DNA of 34,234 nucleotides, from contig JANQOL010000556.1 in NCBI GenBank assembly GCA_028289675.1, positions 1 to 34,234 of the forward strand. The letters are read 5' to 3'. This document shows, piece after piece, positions 17,203 to 26,308 of this stretch. This DNA comes from Pirellulaceae bacterium (lineage in GTDB: Bacteria > Planctomycetota > Planctomycetia > Pirellulales > Pirellulaceae). How positions within the stretch are numbered: the stretch's first letter is position 1; every line of letters begins with the position of its first letter. Position numbers and translations under genes: made by a program. The notes beneath the pieces are model-generated. The model saw only the letters and a list, made by a program, of their open reading frames with translations. It ran no database searches and was not told where the DNA came from.

Positions 17203-17273
17203 GTTGGAGTCCAGGCTTTAGCCGCTTCCAGTCTTGAAAGATCTCGTGGACGGCCAAAGCCTGGGACTCCAGC
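17203..17273. repeat. REP-like element pair, inverted (5' side of the transposase gene)
   Basis: Arms at 17203-17224 and 17251-17273 share the core GGAGTCCAGGCTTTAGCC or its complement, with one extra G and a substitution in the right arm. Together with 16445-16513 this places related inverted pairs on both sides of the transposase gene. Confidence 0.8.
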
Positions 17274-17637
17274 GGGCTATTCTGCGTCGATCGCCTTGCT
17301 CCGCTTCCGCAAAACATCACCACCGAAAGCGCTGGCTGTGCAGCACTTCGATGAGATCAATTGTAGAGCGTCAACGAAAGTGATCACCCGGGGGCGGAAG
17401 CACCTCGACTTGATTCAGTCGGCCGAAGATGCTGGGCCCAATAGTAGGGCCTAGATGCGATTCGATTCGTTCTGGGCGGCCTTGCTATTTGTTGTCAGGT
17501 GCCCATTTCGCGTTGCCCACTGTTAGCAGCCTGCAAGGTCTCTAAAACGGCAGACGTCTTGCCTGCATTGGGTTGCAAGGTTTAACCTAGACGATCTCTT
17601 GTCGGGCAACTCGTGCTTCTCATCATGCAGGTGGTTC
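17274..17637. other. Intergenic DNA upstream of coaX
   Basis: The last part of the 524-bp gap between the transposase start and coaX. I see no convincing gene, terminator or strong promoter. Open frames here have no coding character. Confidence 0.5.
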
Positions 17638-18489
17638 ATGCCACACTATTTCGGCGTCGATATTGGCAACAGTGGGTTGCGAGTCAGCGAGTTGGACGTC
17701 GAGCAAGGACGGCTAGGAAACACGTGGCGGATCGTTTGGCAACATCCGTTTCAGGGAGACTCCGATCTAGGCGCCGCCGCTAGTCTGGATGACGCGAACT
17801 GGAGCAGCGTCGCGCGGTATCGGCCTGCCGATCGCGCCTGGTTGGCAGAACTGGAGCGGTTGCCGTGCCGGGACGGACAAGTCAAATGGCTGGTAAGCAG
17901 CGTGCGACGAGATGCGTTGGAGGTCCTGCTGGAGTATCTCCATCGGCAGGCAGATACCTGTGTGCAAGTGGTCGACCGATCACACGTCGACTTGGAGGTT
18001 AACGTTGCGCAGCCCGAGCAAGTTGGCATCGACCGGTTGTTGGCCGCATCAGCGGCCGCACAGCTAAGTTCATCGCGACCGCTGCTGGTGATCCAAGCCG
18101 GCTCGGCGGTCACCGTCGATTTGTTAACCGGGCACCCGAGGCGACTGGGTACGTTCGAAGGAGGTGCGATTGTGCCGGGAGTTCCGATGATGCTAAGGCT
18201 GTTGGGGCAAGCAGCAGATCAACTGCCAGAGATTGACGCGGACGATTTGACCGACTTGCCAAGTCTGCCCGGAAAAAACACGGCCGGCGCGATGACTTGT
18301 GGTGCCGCAAGTGCCCTGGTCGGCGGCGTGCAACACTTGGTGGCACGCTACCGAGGTAATTTTCAACAAAGCTTGCCAGTTATACTAAGTGGAGGCGATG
18401 GAATGCGAATAGCTGGATATATTCCGGAGCCGGTCGAAGTTGAGCCTCACTTGGTGCAGCGCGGTTTGCTTGGCTTGGCCATGCGCTAG
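17638..18489 (+). CDS. coaX: Type III pantothenate kinase
   Basis: A 283-residue cytoplasmic enzyme that phosphorylates pantothenate with ATP, the first step of coenzyme A synthesis. The ATG at 17638 is preceded by AGG with six bases between, and the product then begins at the family's first motif. The N-terminal motif Y-F-G-V-D-I-G-N-S-G-L-R is the DxGN phosphate-binding loop of the ASKHA fold. Other family motifs are G-I-D-R-L-L-A-A-S-A-A, I-Q-A-G-S-A-V-T-V-D (second phosphate loop and catalytic Asp), G-G-A-I-V-P-G-V, N-T-A-G-A-M-T-C-G-A-A and L-S-G-G-D-G. Type III kinases are usually about 250-260 residues, so this one is slightly long. It stands alone at its 5' side; the GTPase pair follows after 230 bp. 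Confidence 0.93.
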   Translation: MPHYFGVDIGNSGLRVSELDVEQGRLGNTWRIVWQHPFQGDSDLGAAASLDDANWSSVARYRPADRAWLAELERLPCRDGQVKWLVSSVRRDALEVLLEYLHRQADTCVQVVDRSHVDLEVNVAQPEQVGIDRLLAASAAAQLSSSRPLLVIQAGSAVTVDLLTGHPRRLGTFEGGAIVPGVPMMLRLLGQAADQLPEIDADDLTDLPSLPGKNTAGAMTCGAASALVGGVQHLVARYRGNFQQSLPVILSGGDGMRIAGYIPEPVEVEPHLVQRGLLGLAMR

Positions 18490-18598
18490 TCTATTCTTTC
18501 GCAGCGGACCATCGAATTGCAGCTGGCCGCCAGCGGTTGGCGATCACCTTCCCGGCCGGGCGCGAAAGCGTCGGTAGCTCGTCGTCCCAATGCCTCAA

Positions 18599-18662
18599 GA
18601 CGCCAGTGCCTGACGACGCCAGTGCCTGACGACGCCAGTGCCTGACGACGCCAGTGCCCGAG
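18599..18662 (+). repeat. Four tandem copies of a 16-bp repeat
   Basis: The unit GACGCCAGTGCCTGAC occurs at 18599-18614, 18615-18630 and 18631-18646 without a mismatch. A fourth copy at 18647-18662 has two or so changes at its end. The array lies in the leader region of the GTPase pair, ending 60 bases before the chosen start. The unit length is not a multiple of three, so it is not a peptide repeat. It may be an array of protein-binding sites or simple slippage-generated DNA. Confidence 0.85.
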
Positions 18663-18722
18663 ACCCATGGCCTGAACGTTCGCTTTAACCAGCTTTACAC
18701 GACGCTTAATCTTCCCACGGAA

Positions 18723-20903
18723 ATGACCAACGCAGCGGTGAATCTCGAGCCCCACAATTCGAATTGGCGGGAATTGGCTGATCTGCTGGCTTCAGAACAT
18801 GATCCGGCGGGGATGCAACGTCGGTATCCAGCCGACCCGGCTACCTGCAGCGTGTTGCAAGCTCTGGGCAATCCTGAGGTTGCCGCCTCGACCAGTCAGC
18901 TTGAATCGGGCGGCCAGTTGCAGGCGGGGCTGGAGAGTCTGCTGGGGCAAATGAGTGTGTTTGAGAGCATCAGTCGTTGTCCCATCTTGGCGATCACTGG
19001 CTTGCTCAACGCGGGCAAGAGTTCTCTACTGGCTTCGTATTTGAGTCCGGAGAATCGAGGTCGCGTGCTGCGCGGTTTGGGCAATAAAGCGGGAACGCAT
19101 CGATTTGTTCTATGGCTGCCCCGCGTGTGGTGGGAAGATGCTGAGTTGCTTAGCACGCTGGTGAGTTATCTAACCGGCTTGTTCGGACATGCCCCCGAGC
19201 ATCTGTCCGATGGCCCTCACCAAGCGGCCCTCCAGTACAACGGGCGGATTGTCACCGCATCGCTGCTGCCAGGGGCCGAGGATCAGCTATCAGCTTCATC
19301 GGTGGATCCGTTGAGTGTGCCATTGATTGCGTACGACAGTGGCTTGGACGAGTTGCGTTTGGGACTGATCGATTGTCCAGACATCCAAACGGGTTTCTTA
19401 GGTTCCAGTAGCGCTCACACCGGAGATGACTTGGCCGGTGTGCGGCGGCAGCAGTTGGCGAAAGTTGGTCGACTTTGCTCGGCTTTCGTCGTGCTAAGCA
19501 AATTGGGCAGTTTGCATGACGAAAGTTTGTTGCAAATATTGACAACCCTGCGAGATGTTATGCCGGGTGTTCCCCGATTGTTGGCGGTCAACAAAGTCAA
19601 AGCTCGCTACGCGCCCGAAGTCGTTTACGATCAAGCGCGAGGATTGGTGGACCGATTTGGAATCTCTGCTGTGTTTGCCGCGTATGACTTCCGTAGCTCG
19701 TTGGCGGCATCTCGCATTCCACCTCCGCCGACCAGACTGCGTAGTGGTCCTGAAGATCAGCCGCAGCCGATTTTTTTCGAGACGGCCGCGTCTTCTCAGG
19801 ATAAGGAGTCAGGAGCCCAGCCTCAGCTAGCGTACTTGCATGACTTGGGACAACGGCTGGATGCCGGAACGTTGTCACGTGAGAGCAGCCGCAGCTTGCA
19901 ATTGCAGCTCAAGACTCAAACACTGCGGGCGGTCGAATGGTTGCAAGACAACCAGCGCCTCCATCAACGGCGGTGCCAGGATGCTTGGCAGGCCGTTGCC
20001 GACGCGTGCTACGAATTCATGGCCGAACGGGATAGTCAGGGGCGAGCGACAGGGCTGCGGCTACAAGCGTCTCCGGCGATTATTGCTCAAATGGCGGACA
20101 GCCTACAACGCACCTCGCCGATGTGGATGCGCGTGAGTTTGAGTATTGATCGAACCGTCCGACAACTGCACCAAGCCATCAGCAATTCGGCGGCTCGGTT
20201 CAAGATTTTGCAAAGCGCGTCCGAGTCGGTCACGCAGTTTACGAAGCGGTTCCGACGCGGTGAGGGGGCTCAGGTCGTGACGCCCCAGCGATTGGCCGAA
20301 GCAGTGCGCGGTTGCGATGTTCACGACACGCTTCAGGCTACCACGCAGGAGCAGTTGGTCTCTCGAGCCGAAATGGCGATGAAACGATTTGCCGACGAAG
20401 ACCAGACGCTTTTGGATCGCGATGAGTTAGACGCCTGGAGCCGGCAAGTTTGGCAGGGCATGTCGTTCAAAGACAAGCTGTGGAAGGGCACGCAGCCGCT
20501 GGCGGTCGTCATGGCGCCTTTGCTGGCCGCCGTATTGGTACCGTTCGACGCCGGCGGCAGCGCCGTGCTGGTTTTTGCCTCGACGAAAGAACTATTGGCG
20601 GCTGCCGGCATTGCGGCGGTGATGACTCCCATGGCTACTGGTGGCGAGGCACTGGGCATCGTCCATCGGGAAACTCCGTGGCGCCAGCTGAGCGATCTGT
20701 TCGTGATCTTGTGTGATTCGATTGGTTTGCCGCGACCGACCGACGAAGAATTGCCCCGGTCCATGTGTGCTGGCGCGTCACGGCGTCTATTGCCGTCCAC
20801 CGTAGCCCACAAGCCATGTCCGTCGCCGGCCGCGATCAGCCAGTGGGACTTGAATGCCCATGTGCTGCAGCAATTGCAAATCCAGGCTCAACAATTGACC
20901 TAA
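18723..20903 (+). CDS. Dynamin-like large GTPase A
   Basis: A 726-residue protein. I chose the ATG at 18723; a GTG at 18654 would start inside the repeat array. A GTPase domain follows about 80 residues: P-loop G-L-L-N-A-G-K-S-S (93-101), with the NxGKS form used by dynamin-like proteins; a possible switch I Thr in N-K-A-G-T-H-R; L-I-D-C-P-D (217-220) at the G3 position, lacking the usual Gly of DxxG; and N-K-V-K (290-293) at G4 instead of NKxD. A long helical region follows, then a hydrophobic stretch (about 595-640, P-L-A-V-V-M-A-P-L-L-A-A-V-L and G-I-A-A-V-M-T-P-M-A) that could insert into or dip into the membrane. The layout (GTPase, helical stalk, membrane contact) resembles bacterial dynamin-like proteins. 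GTPase B starts 11 bases after its stop, so they are co-translated. Membrane remodelling is inferred, not shown. Confidence 0.8.
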   Translation: MTNAAVNLEPHNSNWRELADLLASEHDPAGMQRRYPADPATCSVLQALGNPEVAASTSQLESGGQLQAGLESLLGQMSVFESISRCPILAITGLLNAGKSSLLASYLSPENRGRVLRGLGNKAGTHRFVLWLPRVWWEDAELLSTLVSYLTGLFGHAPEHLSDGPHQAALQYNGRIVTASLLPGAEDQLSASSVDPLSVPLIAYDSGLDELRLGLIDCPDIQTGFLGSSSAHTGDDLAGVRRQQLAKVGRLCSAFVVLSKLGSLHDESLLQILTTLRDVMPGVPRLLAVNKVKARYAPEVVYDQARGLVDRFGISAVFAAYDFRSSLAASRIPPPPTRLRSGPEDQPQPIFFETAASSQDKESGAQPQLAYLHDLGQRLDAGTLSRESSRSLQLQLKTQTLRAVEWLQDNQRLHQRRCQDAWQAVADACYEFMAERDSQGRATGLRLQASPAIIAQMADSLQRTSPMWMRVSLSIDRTVRQLHQAISNSAARFKILQSASESVTQFTKRFRRGEGAQVVTPQRLAEAVRGCDVHDTLQATTQEQLVSRAEMAMKRFADEDQTLLDRDELDAWSRQVWQGMSFKDKLWKGTQPLAVVMAPLLAAVLVPFDAGGSAVLVFASTKELLAAAGIAAVMTPMATGGEALGIVHRETPWRQLSDLFVILCDSIGLPRPTDEELPRSMCAGASRRLLPSTVAHKPCPSPAAISQWDLNAHVLQQLQIQAQQLT

Positions 20904-20914
20904 GAGAGTTCCGG

Positions 20915-22708
20915 ATGAACGAACATTCTTCTTCGCCACTACACGCCCGCCGCATCGTCGACGCGACGCAAACCGTGTTTGGAGATTCTCCGCTGACCCT
21001 GGCTGTCGACAAGGTTTGCCAGCAGTATGAACGAGACTTGCAGAATATTCAGTCGGGGCGAGGTATCGGCGCGTTGTTGATCGCCATCGTGGGCGCCAAA
21101 GGGCAGGGAAAAACGTGGGTGGCGCGTCAGTTCGTACGCGACACCAAGGTTCAAAACTTGCTGCGGTCGGGCGACTTGACCGACGATGCAACCACGCGTC
21201 TCGTCTGGATTGGTCCCGTCGCGCCAGACGAACTGGATCCCGCTTCCGAGATCTACTATCCGTGCCAGCCATCGGATCTGGTGGAGATTGGACAACCCTA
21301 CGTCATCTTGGACACCCCGGGACTGACCGATGCCAATCACCGTGCGGCCAAACTGGCCCAAGCCGCTTTGTCGCTGGCACCGATCAAACTGTTGGTGGTC
21401 GCCCGAGATCAATTGCGGGCCGTGGCCAACATGACCATTGCGCACCAAATCGATGGCTCTGTGTGTGTTCCCGTGATTAGCTCCGTCGAACCTGAAGAAA
21501 TGCCGGGGAGTGAGCAGCATGCGCCATTGCAAGATGATTTGCGTGCCCTGAGAGATCAGTTGGGCTTGCTGGCGCCACGCTCGATCTTGACCGGCGAAGT
21601 CCTGGTGCCGGACTTTGAGATTTCCGGAGACGAATCGGCTTCGTCGCGAGTGTTCCTCGGCGCCATCCTGGATCGACTCAATGACCTGGGGCTAACGGAA
21701 TTGGCTTTGGGATCGGCCAGAGATCAGCGAATCGCATCCGCGGGCCAGCGACTCCGCGCCGACGTCGCTCAGCTGATCGGTGATGAACTGCCCCAACTGG
21801 CTTCTGCGGTCGCCCAGCTCAATCGCGAGACTGAGCAACTGCCCGAGCGAGTACTGGCATCGTTGTTGGGAAGCGAATCGGTTTTGGAGACCGGAGTACG
21901 GATGCGCTTGCGCGCGCGTTTGGTCAGCGATACTTCTTTGTTGTGGTTTCCCTATCGAACTGTGATGGGCACGTTAAATCTGACTCAAGGAGCTTGGGAT
22001 CGAGTCATGTTGGCGTTGGCGGGCAGCGTTCCCAGTTTGTTTGGTGCCTTGGCGTCGTGGGCTCGAAACGCCAAGCAAAACCGTGACTTCAGTACTGAGA
22101 TTCAAGATGGAATCCGTACCCGCACGCAGCAACAGGTTGAAGAACGTCTACGGCCGTTATGCGATCAGTTTCACCGGACCGTGTTGAAACTGCGTCCGCG
22201 GTCCGAACGCTCGCGTGAGGAGATGCAGTCCACGGGCATGCGTCTGTCTGGCATCGAAGAGTTGCAAACGCGCTCCCAACGTATCTTTGACACCACGATC
22301 GACAAACACTGCACAGGCGGCTGGATGGTTCAGCTGTACGCGCTAGTCGGGGTTGTGCTGTTTTGGATGTTCATGGCTGGGCCCATCGTGTTGATTTACC
22401 GCGAGTACTTTATGGCGTCGGTCGACGTGTTGTTGGGCCGAGAAACGCAACTGGAAAATTTTCCTCATCCCACTCCCGGTTTGTTGATCACTAGTCTTAT
22501 TTTGTCGACGCTGCCGTTGGCTATTTACTGCATGATCATATTGACTTGGTCGCTGAGTCGCCGACGGGTTCGCAAGGTAACGCGGCAGATCGTGGCCGAA
22601 CACGATGCCACCATCGCGCAATTGCGGGAAGCTAACGTGATTCGACTTGATTTCGAAGATCAGTTGCTGGCGCAGACAGAGTATCTTTTGAACTTGAGTC
22701 AGAGCTGA
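20915..22708 (+). CDS. Dynamin-like membrane GTPase B
   Basis: A 597-residue partner of the preceding gene. The ATG at 20915 is preceded by GAGAG six bases upstream and lies 11 bases past the previous stop. A P-loop G-A-K-G-Q-G-K-T is at 60-67, a candidate switch I at T93/T94 and the G3 box D-T-P-G at 133-136. The G4 region (V-P-V-I-S-S-V-E-P) lacks NKxD, so guanine specificity is uncertain. A helical middle part follows. Near the C-terminus are two strong membrane spans (about 471-495 and 522-547) joined by a loop, then a basic R-R-R-V-R-K and a last helix. P-loop head, helical stalk and a two-span hairpin match dynamin-like or septin-like membrane GTPases. The tight pairing with GTPase A suggests a heteromeric complex. 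Confidence 0.8.
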   Translation: MNEHSSSPLHARRIVDATQTVFGDSPLTLAVDKVCQQYERDLQNIQSGRGIGALLIAIVGAKGQGKTWVARQFVRDTKVQNLLRSGDLTDDATTRLVWIGPVAPDELDPASEIYYPCQPSDLVEIGQPYVILDTPGLTDANHRAAKLAQAALSLAPIKLLVVARDQLRAVANMTIAHQIDGSVCVPVISSVEPEEMPGSEQHAPLQDDLRALRDQLGLLAPRSILTGEVLVPDFEISGDESASSRVFLGAILDRLNDLGLTELALGSARDQRIASAGQRLRADVAQLIGDELPQLASAVAQLNRETEQLPERVLASLLGSESVLETGVRMRLRARLVSDTSLLWFPYRTVMGTLNLTQGAWDRVMLALAGSVPSLFGALASWARNAKQNRDFSTEIQDGIRTRTQQQVEERLRPLCDQFHRTVLKLRPRSERSREEMQSTGMRLSGIEELQTRSQRIFDTTIDKHCTGGWMVQLYALVGVVLFWMFMAGPIVLIYREYFMASVDVLLGRETQLENFPHPTPGLLITSLILSTLPLAIYCMIILTWSLSRRRVRKVTRQIVAEHDATIAQLREANVIRLDFEDQLLAQTEYLLNLSQS

Positions 22709-22744
22709 CTCAGTCGCGGCGAAAACGAGCTACCGCTCAAGGGC

Positions 22745-22762
22745 CGGCAGAAAACGCTGCCG
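22745..22762. terminator. Candidate hairpin between convergent genes
   Basis: CGGCAG (22745-22750) and CTGCCG (22757-22762) pair perfectly around AAAACG. It lies between the stop of GTPase B and the stop of the HIT gene, where a shared terminator would be expected. No clear T-run follows on either strand, so the call is weak. Confidence 0.35.
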
Positions 22763-22784
22763 AGGAATCGTTCTTGGGCTGGCA

Positions 22785-23144
<360 letters not shown>

Positions 23145-23246
23145 TTAACAGTCGATTCTCGTTGATGGCCAATTCACATTCCTGACGCTGCTCGCTTGAC
23201 GCTTTTCAGCCAGCATGGCCAGCCTCGCAGACACGGCAGGCTCGCA

Positions 23247-23543
23247 CTAGCCGCCGATATTGCGAAGCAGATTCTCGAACTGCTGCTGCATGCCCGACAA
23301 ACCAGACTCAACCATCAAATTCTGCTTCTTGGATTTGACAATGGCCAACGCCAAGGATGGGTTGTTGGACCAATCTTGCGCGGTGTACTCCCGGATGTCC
23401 CGGTACGGCAGCTCCAGTTTGGCAGCCACCTTGGGAATTAAATGCACATTGTCCTTGGAGCGAACGACGTAGTAATTTTCCGAGACGAACAGTCCTAGGG
23501 CACCGACGAGTACACCGAGCAAAAACGTCGAAATGCGATTCAT
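23247..23543 (-). CDS. Small membrane-anchored protein of unknown function
   Basis: A 98-residue protein I do not recognise. The ATG at 23543 has AAGGA six bases upstream, the best start signal; longer in-frame starts up to 23741 lack one and would place a Pro/Arg-rich segment before the membrane anchor. Residues 4-22 (I-S-T-F-L-L-G-V-L-V-G-A-L-G-L-F-V-S) form one transmembrane segment or signal anchor. The rest is soluble with R-D-I-R-E-Y-T-A-Q-D-W, K-K-Q-N-L-M and a Gln-rich end. It is probably anchored in the inner membrane with the C-terminal part outside. It shares a strand with the HIT gene and is divergent from the repeat protein at 23759, with 215 bp between the starts. Confidence 0.72.
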   Translation of the reverse strand: MNRISTFLLGVLVGALGLFVSENYYVVRSKDNVHLIPKVAAKLELPYRDIREYTAQDWSNNPSLALAIVKSKKQNLMVESGLSGMQQQFENLLRNIGG

Positions 23544-23758
23544 TACCAATCCTTGCCATTGTTGATCAAGCGAAAACATCCTGTAGCCGAGCGAGGCAAT
23601 TGTAGCCCTACGGGGCCAATTCCGCCTATCCCAGTCGGCGCTTGAACGGATGCTCTCGTTGCTATCATTCTGGGTGCTGGCCAAAATAGGTTGAGGACGC
23701 GCCTCGGGAGCCGCCAAATCCGGCGGCGCATCAAACATCACTCTTTGAGGAAGCTGAC

Positions 23759-26308
23759 ATGACCCGGAGGGGAAGTGACCAACTGGTGCATGCTGGTTTG
23801 TGTTTATGGATTCTCAGCTGGCTTGGCTGCATGCTTATCCTGCCAAGTCGTTTATGGGCGCAAGATCTACCCATCGATCCTCAACTGTTGCTGGTCGGTC
23901 CGGCAGGGCAAGAGGTCGCCGTCGCGGCGTCGTACTATGACGATGGCCAACTGACCAAGACGGTCGCCATGCGATTGAAGATTCGCCAGGGAAAGACCGA
24001 GCCGTTGGAGTTCGGCCATGCCGGCTTGCAGCTGGCCATCACCGTTCCAACAGCCCAGCCGGTGACGATGGTGCTGATGAATGGGGAAGAAGAGCTGTCC
24101 AGGCTCTCCGTCAAATCGGTGGGCGTGGCGCGGCTGAAACATGGTGACGTGGGCGACCAGCCGCCGCCGATTCCTCCTCGAGCGTTGCCGGATGTGTCAG
24201 AGAAACAAGTCATCGAACGTTTCATGCAGTGTTTGCAGTCGGCTGAAGCTCGGGAGCTGGTTTCCACGTCGCCAATGGCCAACATTGAATGGGAAACTTT
24301 GAACGCGTACCTTCGCACGTTGCAACTGGAATTGGGGCCCGTGGTGGAAGCGATGTCGTCGCCGGACGGCTGGCTGAGTTGGGAGGGACGGCTAGGGGCC
24401 CGAGTGTTGTCCAAACGACTGCAGTTGGAACATGGCCAATGCCAGATTTCGTTGATGATCGTTGACAACCGACTCGTGGACGTGGAAGTCGACTCCCCGG
24501 AGATGCCCGACGACTGGTTTGACGGGCCCAGCTCGATAGACAACTACCGGCAGCGCAGCGCGCGACTCTCGAAGCTTGTGTTCGAGGGCAAAGTTGGGCG
24601 TGTGCGTGAGATGTTGGCCCCACCCTACCGAAAGGAGATTAGTGACGCCGAGTTGCAGCAACTGAGTCAACATCTCCGCGCACAGCTGGGCAGCGACATT
24701 CAGAAGATTGACTTCAAGGGATCGAAGCTGCATGGTGGTGACGAACAAGCGGAACGGCCAGTGCTGAGTGTCTTTCACGGCATTACGTTGGATACCGACC
24801 GTCGGTGTATTAGCGAAGTCAAGTTTGTATTCACGAGTGGTCGTAACCGAATCGGATTGGGAGAACTGGCATCGATCGATGTGCGGGAAGCCTTTCAGTC
24901 GGCGGCTCCTGAGTTGGCACAGATTGCCGGTGAGACGCTGCGGATTGTCGACGGACAACGTGATCCGGAGCTCGATCGGCTATGGCATCCCAGTTGCCGT
25001 GCGGTCCTGGATTCCAAGGCGATCGAGCAACGCTTGCAGGGGTTGCCAAATGACATGACGGGCATTGAAGTGGATGTCGATTGGGACCGATGGCAAGCTG
25101 GGCGTAATGAGAGTTTTGCGTGGGCTCGCGGTCCGGTCTCCGCAGCTGGTGGCGAAGTACTCATGCGAGTGAGCTTTGTGGATGACCAACTGTTTGGTTT
25201 CGCGTTGGAATCCGGCAATAGCGTCCTTTCGACCTTTGAACACGTTGCCGAGAGTGACGAAATCGCAGAGATCACCGGAAGCTTCTGGCGAGCGATCTAC
25301 GAAGACGAATTGGCAACGGCCCACGCGCTGCTGGCCCAGGGATTCCAGCAGCAGATGCCGTTGGACGCGTTTCGAGAATTGGTGCAATCCAGCGGTTTGA
25401 GGGCGGTGGGCGACAAACTGGTGGTTCGCCCTGTAAACGTGCGTCTGGTAAGTCACCCGCAGCGTCCCGCCTTAATCTTGACGGCCAGCTATTGCGACCT
25501 GTTGGTGGGAGATCAGACGCTGGGGTCGGTGCGATGCATTTTGAAGCAGCGAGAGTCCGAGGCGATTTGGGAAGTTATTGACTTTAGCCAGGACTTCGAC
25601 GACCAGTATGTCACGGTGGATCGGCAACTGGTCGCCCAGCTCGGGGTCGCTCTCCAGTCAGGACAGCCCTCCGCCTTGCGGGCACTACAATCCAAGCCGG
25701 ATCAGCAGCTGGGTAGTCCAGAGTTGGCGGCCGCGTTTCTTCGGCGGTTGCATCACGTTGCCGGCGACATTCAGGTTCCGGACGAGAGCTTACTGCGCCG
25801 CAGCTACGAAGCGGGCCGGCGAAATGACCGAATAACTTGTCGGCTGCATAGCGCGGCGGGTTCGATCCCTTTGACGGCCGAATTTCGCTACGGTCGGCTC
25901 GCGTCCTTTCAACTAGACTTGGACGGCTTTGGCGGCTTTCTAAGTGAGTTGAATGATACTTCGGTGCTCGAGCAGGCTGGTTTGCGTTTCGTCGATCAAT
26001 GGCACTCGGAAGCCGGTTCTTGTCTGCCGCTGATGGTTCGTGAACTGCGATCCGAAAGCGTGCAAAACAGGTTGCGGATTTTGCGCGGCAAGCTGGTTCA
26101 AGCGGCCGGAGCCTATCAAGGAAGTCGAGTGTTGGAGGTCAGCCTTTCGAATGATTCTCAGCAAGCGCAGTTGCAAGTTGAATCTCGATACGAACGTCGG
26201 ACTGTACGGATTCAGCTGGAGTTAAGCGTCAACGCTCTGGCTGCCTTGATTTCTGCCGTGGATGCGGCCGAGTCGGCGATACAGCCAGGATTTGATTTTG
26301 GGCGTTAG
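23759..26308 (+). CDS. Exported protein with about six NTF2-like/DUF3887-like repeats
   Basis: An 849-residue protein with an ATG start and GAGGA seven bases upstream. A weak promoter (TTGCTA, 17 bases, CAAAAT) ends at 23687. A signal peptide ends near L-W-A-Q-D. Residues 40-130 are beta-rich. From about 148 the same plan appears to recur roughly every 110-120 residues: two helices around an L-x-x-A-R-x-L-L or similar core, a second helix ending in a Gly, then strands ending in a D-x-x-L-V/F turn. Approximate spans are 148-245, 263-360, 384-485, 500-610, 620-722 and 737-822. The clearest is 500-610 (S-F-W-R-A-I-Y-E-D-E-L-A-T-A-H-A-L-L). This resembles DUF3887/NTF2-like folds, which bind small ligands or peptidoglycan-related partners. 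Sequence identity between copies is low, so the repeat claim rests on pattern only. Confidence 0.75.
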   Translation: MTRRGSDQLVHAGLCLWILSWLGCMLILPSRLWAQDLPIDPQLLLVGPAGQEVAVAASYYDDGQLTKTVAMRLKIRQGKTEPLEFGHAGLQLAITVPTAQPVTMVLMNGEEELSRLSVKSVGVARLKHGDVGDQPPPIPPRALPDVSEKQVIERFMQCLQSAEARELVSTSPMANIEWETLNAYLRTLQLELGPVVEAMSSPDGWLSWEGRLGARVLSKRLQLEHGQCQISLMIVDNRLVDVEVDSPEMPDDWFDGPSSIDNYRQRSARLSKLVFEGKVGRVREMLAPPYRKEISDAELQQLSQHLRAQLGSDIQKIDFKGSKLHGGDEQAERPVLSVFHGITLDTDRRCISEVKFVFTSGRNRIGLGELASIDVREAFQSAAPELAQIAGETLRIVDGQRDPELDRLWHPSCRAVLDSKAIEQRLQGLPNDMTGIEVDVDWDRWQAGRNESFAWARGPVSAAGGEVLMRVSFVDDQLFGFALESGNSVLSTFEHVAESDEIAEITGSFWRAIYEDELATAHALLAQGFQQQMPLDAFRELVQSSGLRAVGDKLVVRPVNVRLVSHPQRPALILTASYCDLLVGDQTLGSVRCILKQRESEAIWEVIDFSQDFDDQYVTVDRQLVAQLGVALQSGQPSALRALQSKPDQQLGSPELAAAFLRRLHHVAGDIQVPDESLLRRSYEAGRRNDRITCRLHSAAGSIPLTAEFRYGRLASFQLDLDGFGGFLSELNDTSVLEQAGLRFVDQWHSEAGSCLPLMVRELRSESVQNRLRILRGKLVQAAGAYQGSRVLEVSLSNDSQQAQLQVESRYERRTVRIQLELSVNALAALISAVDAAESAIQPGFDFGR

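Noticed and set aside
17146..17454. Plus-strand frame of 102 codons upstream of coaX
   Set aside because: It runs through the REP-like elements and has no coding character or start signal.
18599..18662. CRISPR array
   Set aside because: The repeats are 16 bp, directly adjacent and have no spacers.
23544..23741. N-terminal extension of the small membrane protein
   Set aside because: Would add 66 residues of low-quality sequence before the membrane anchor; the ATG at 23543 has a clear AAGGA site.
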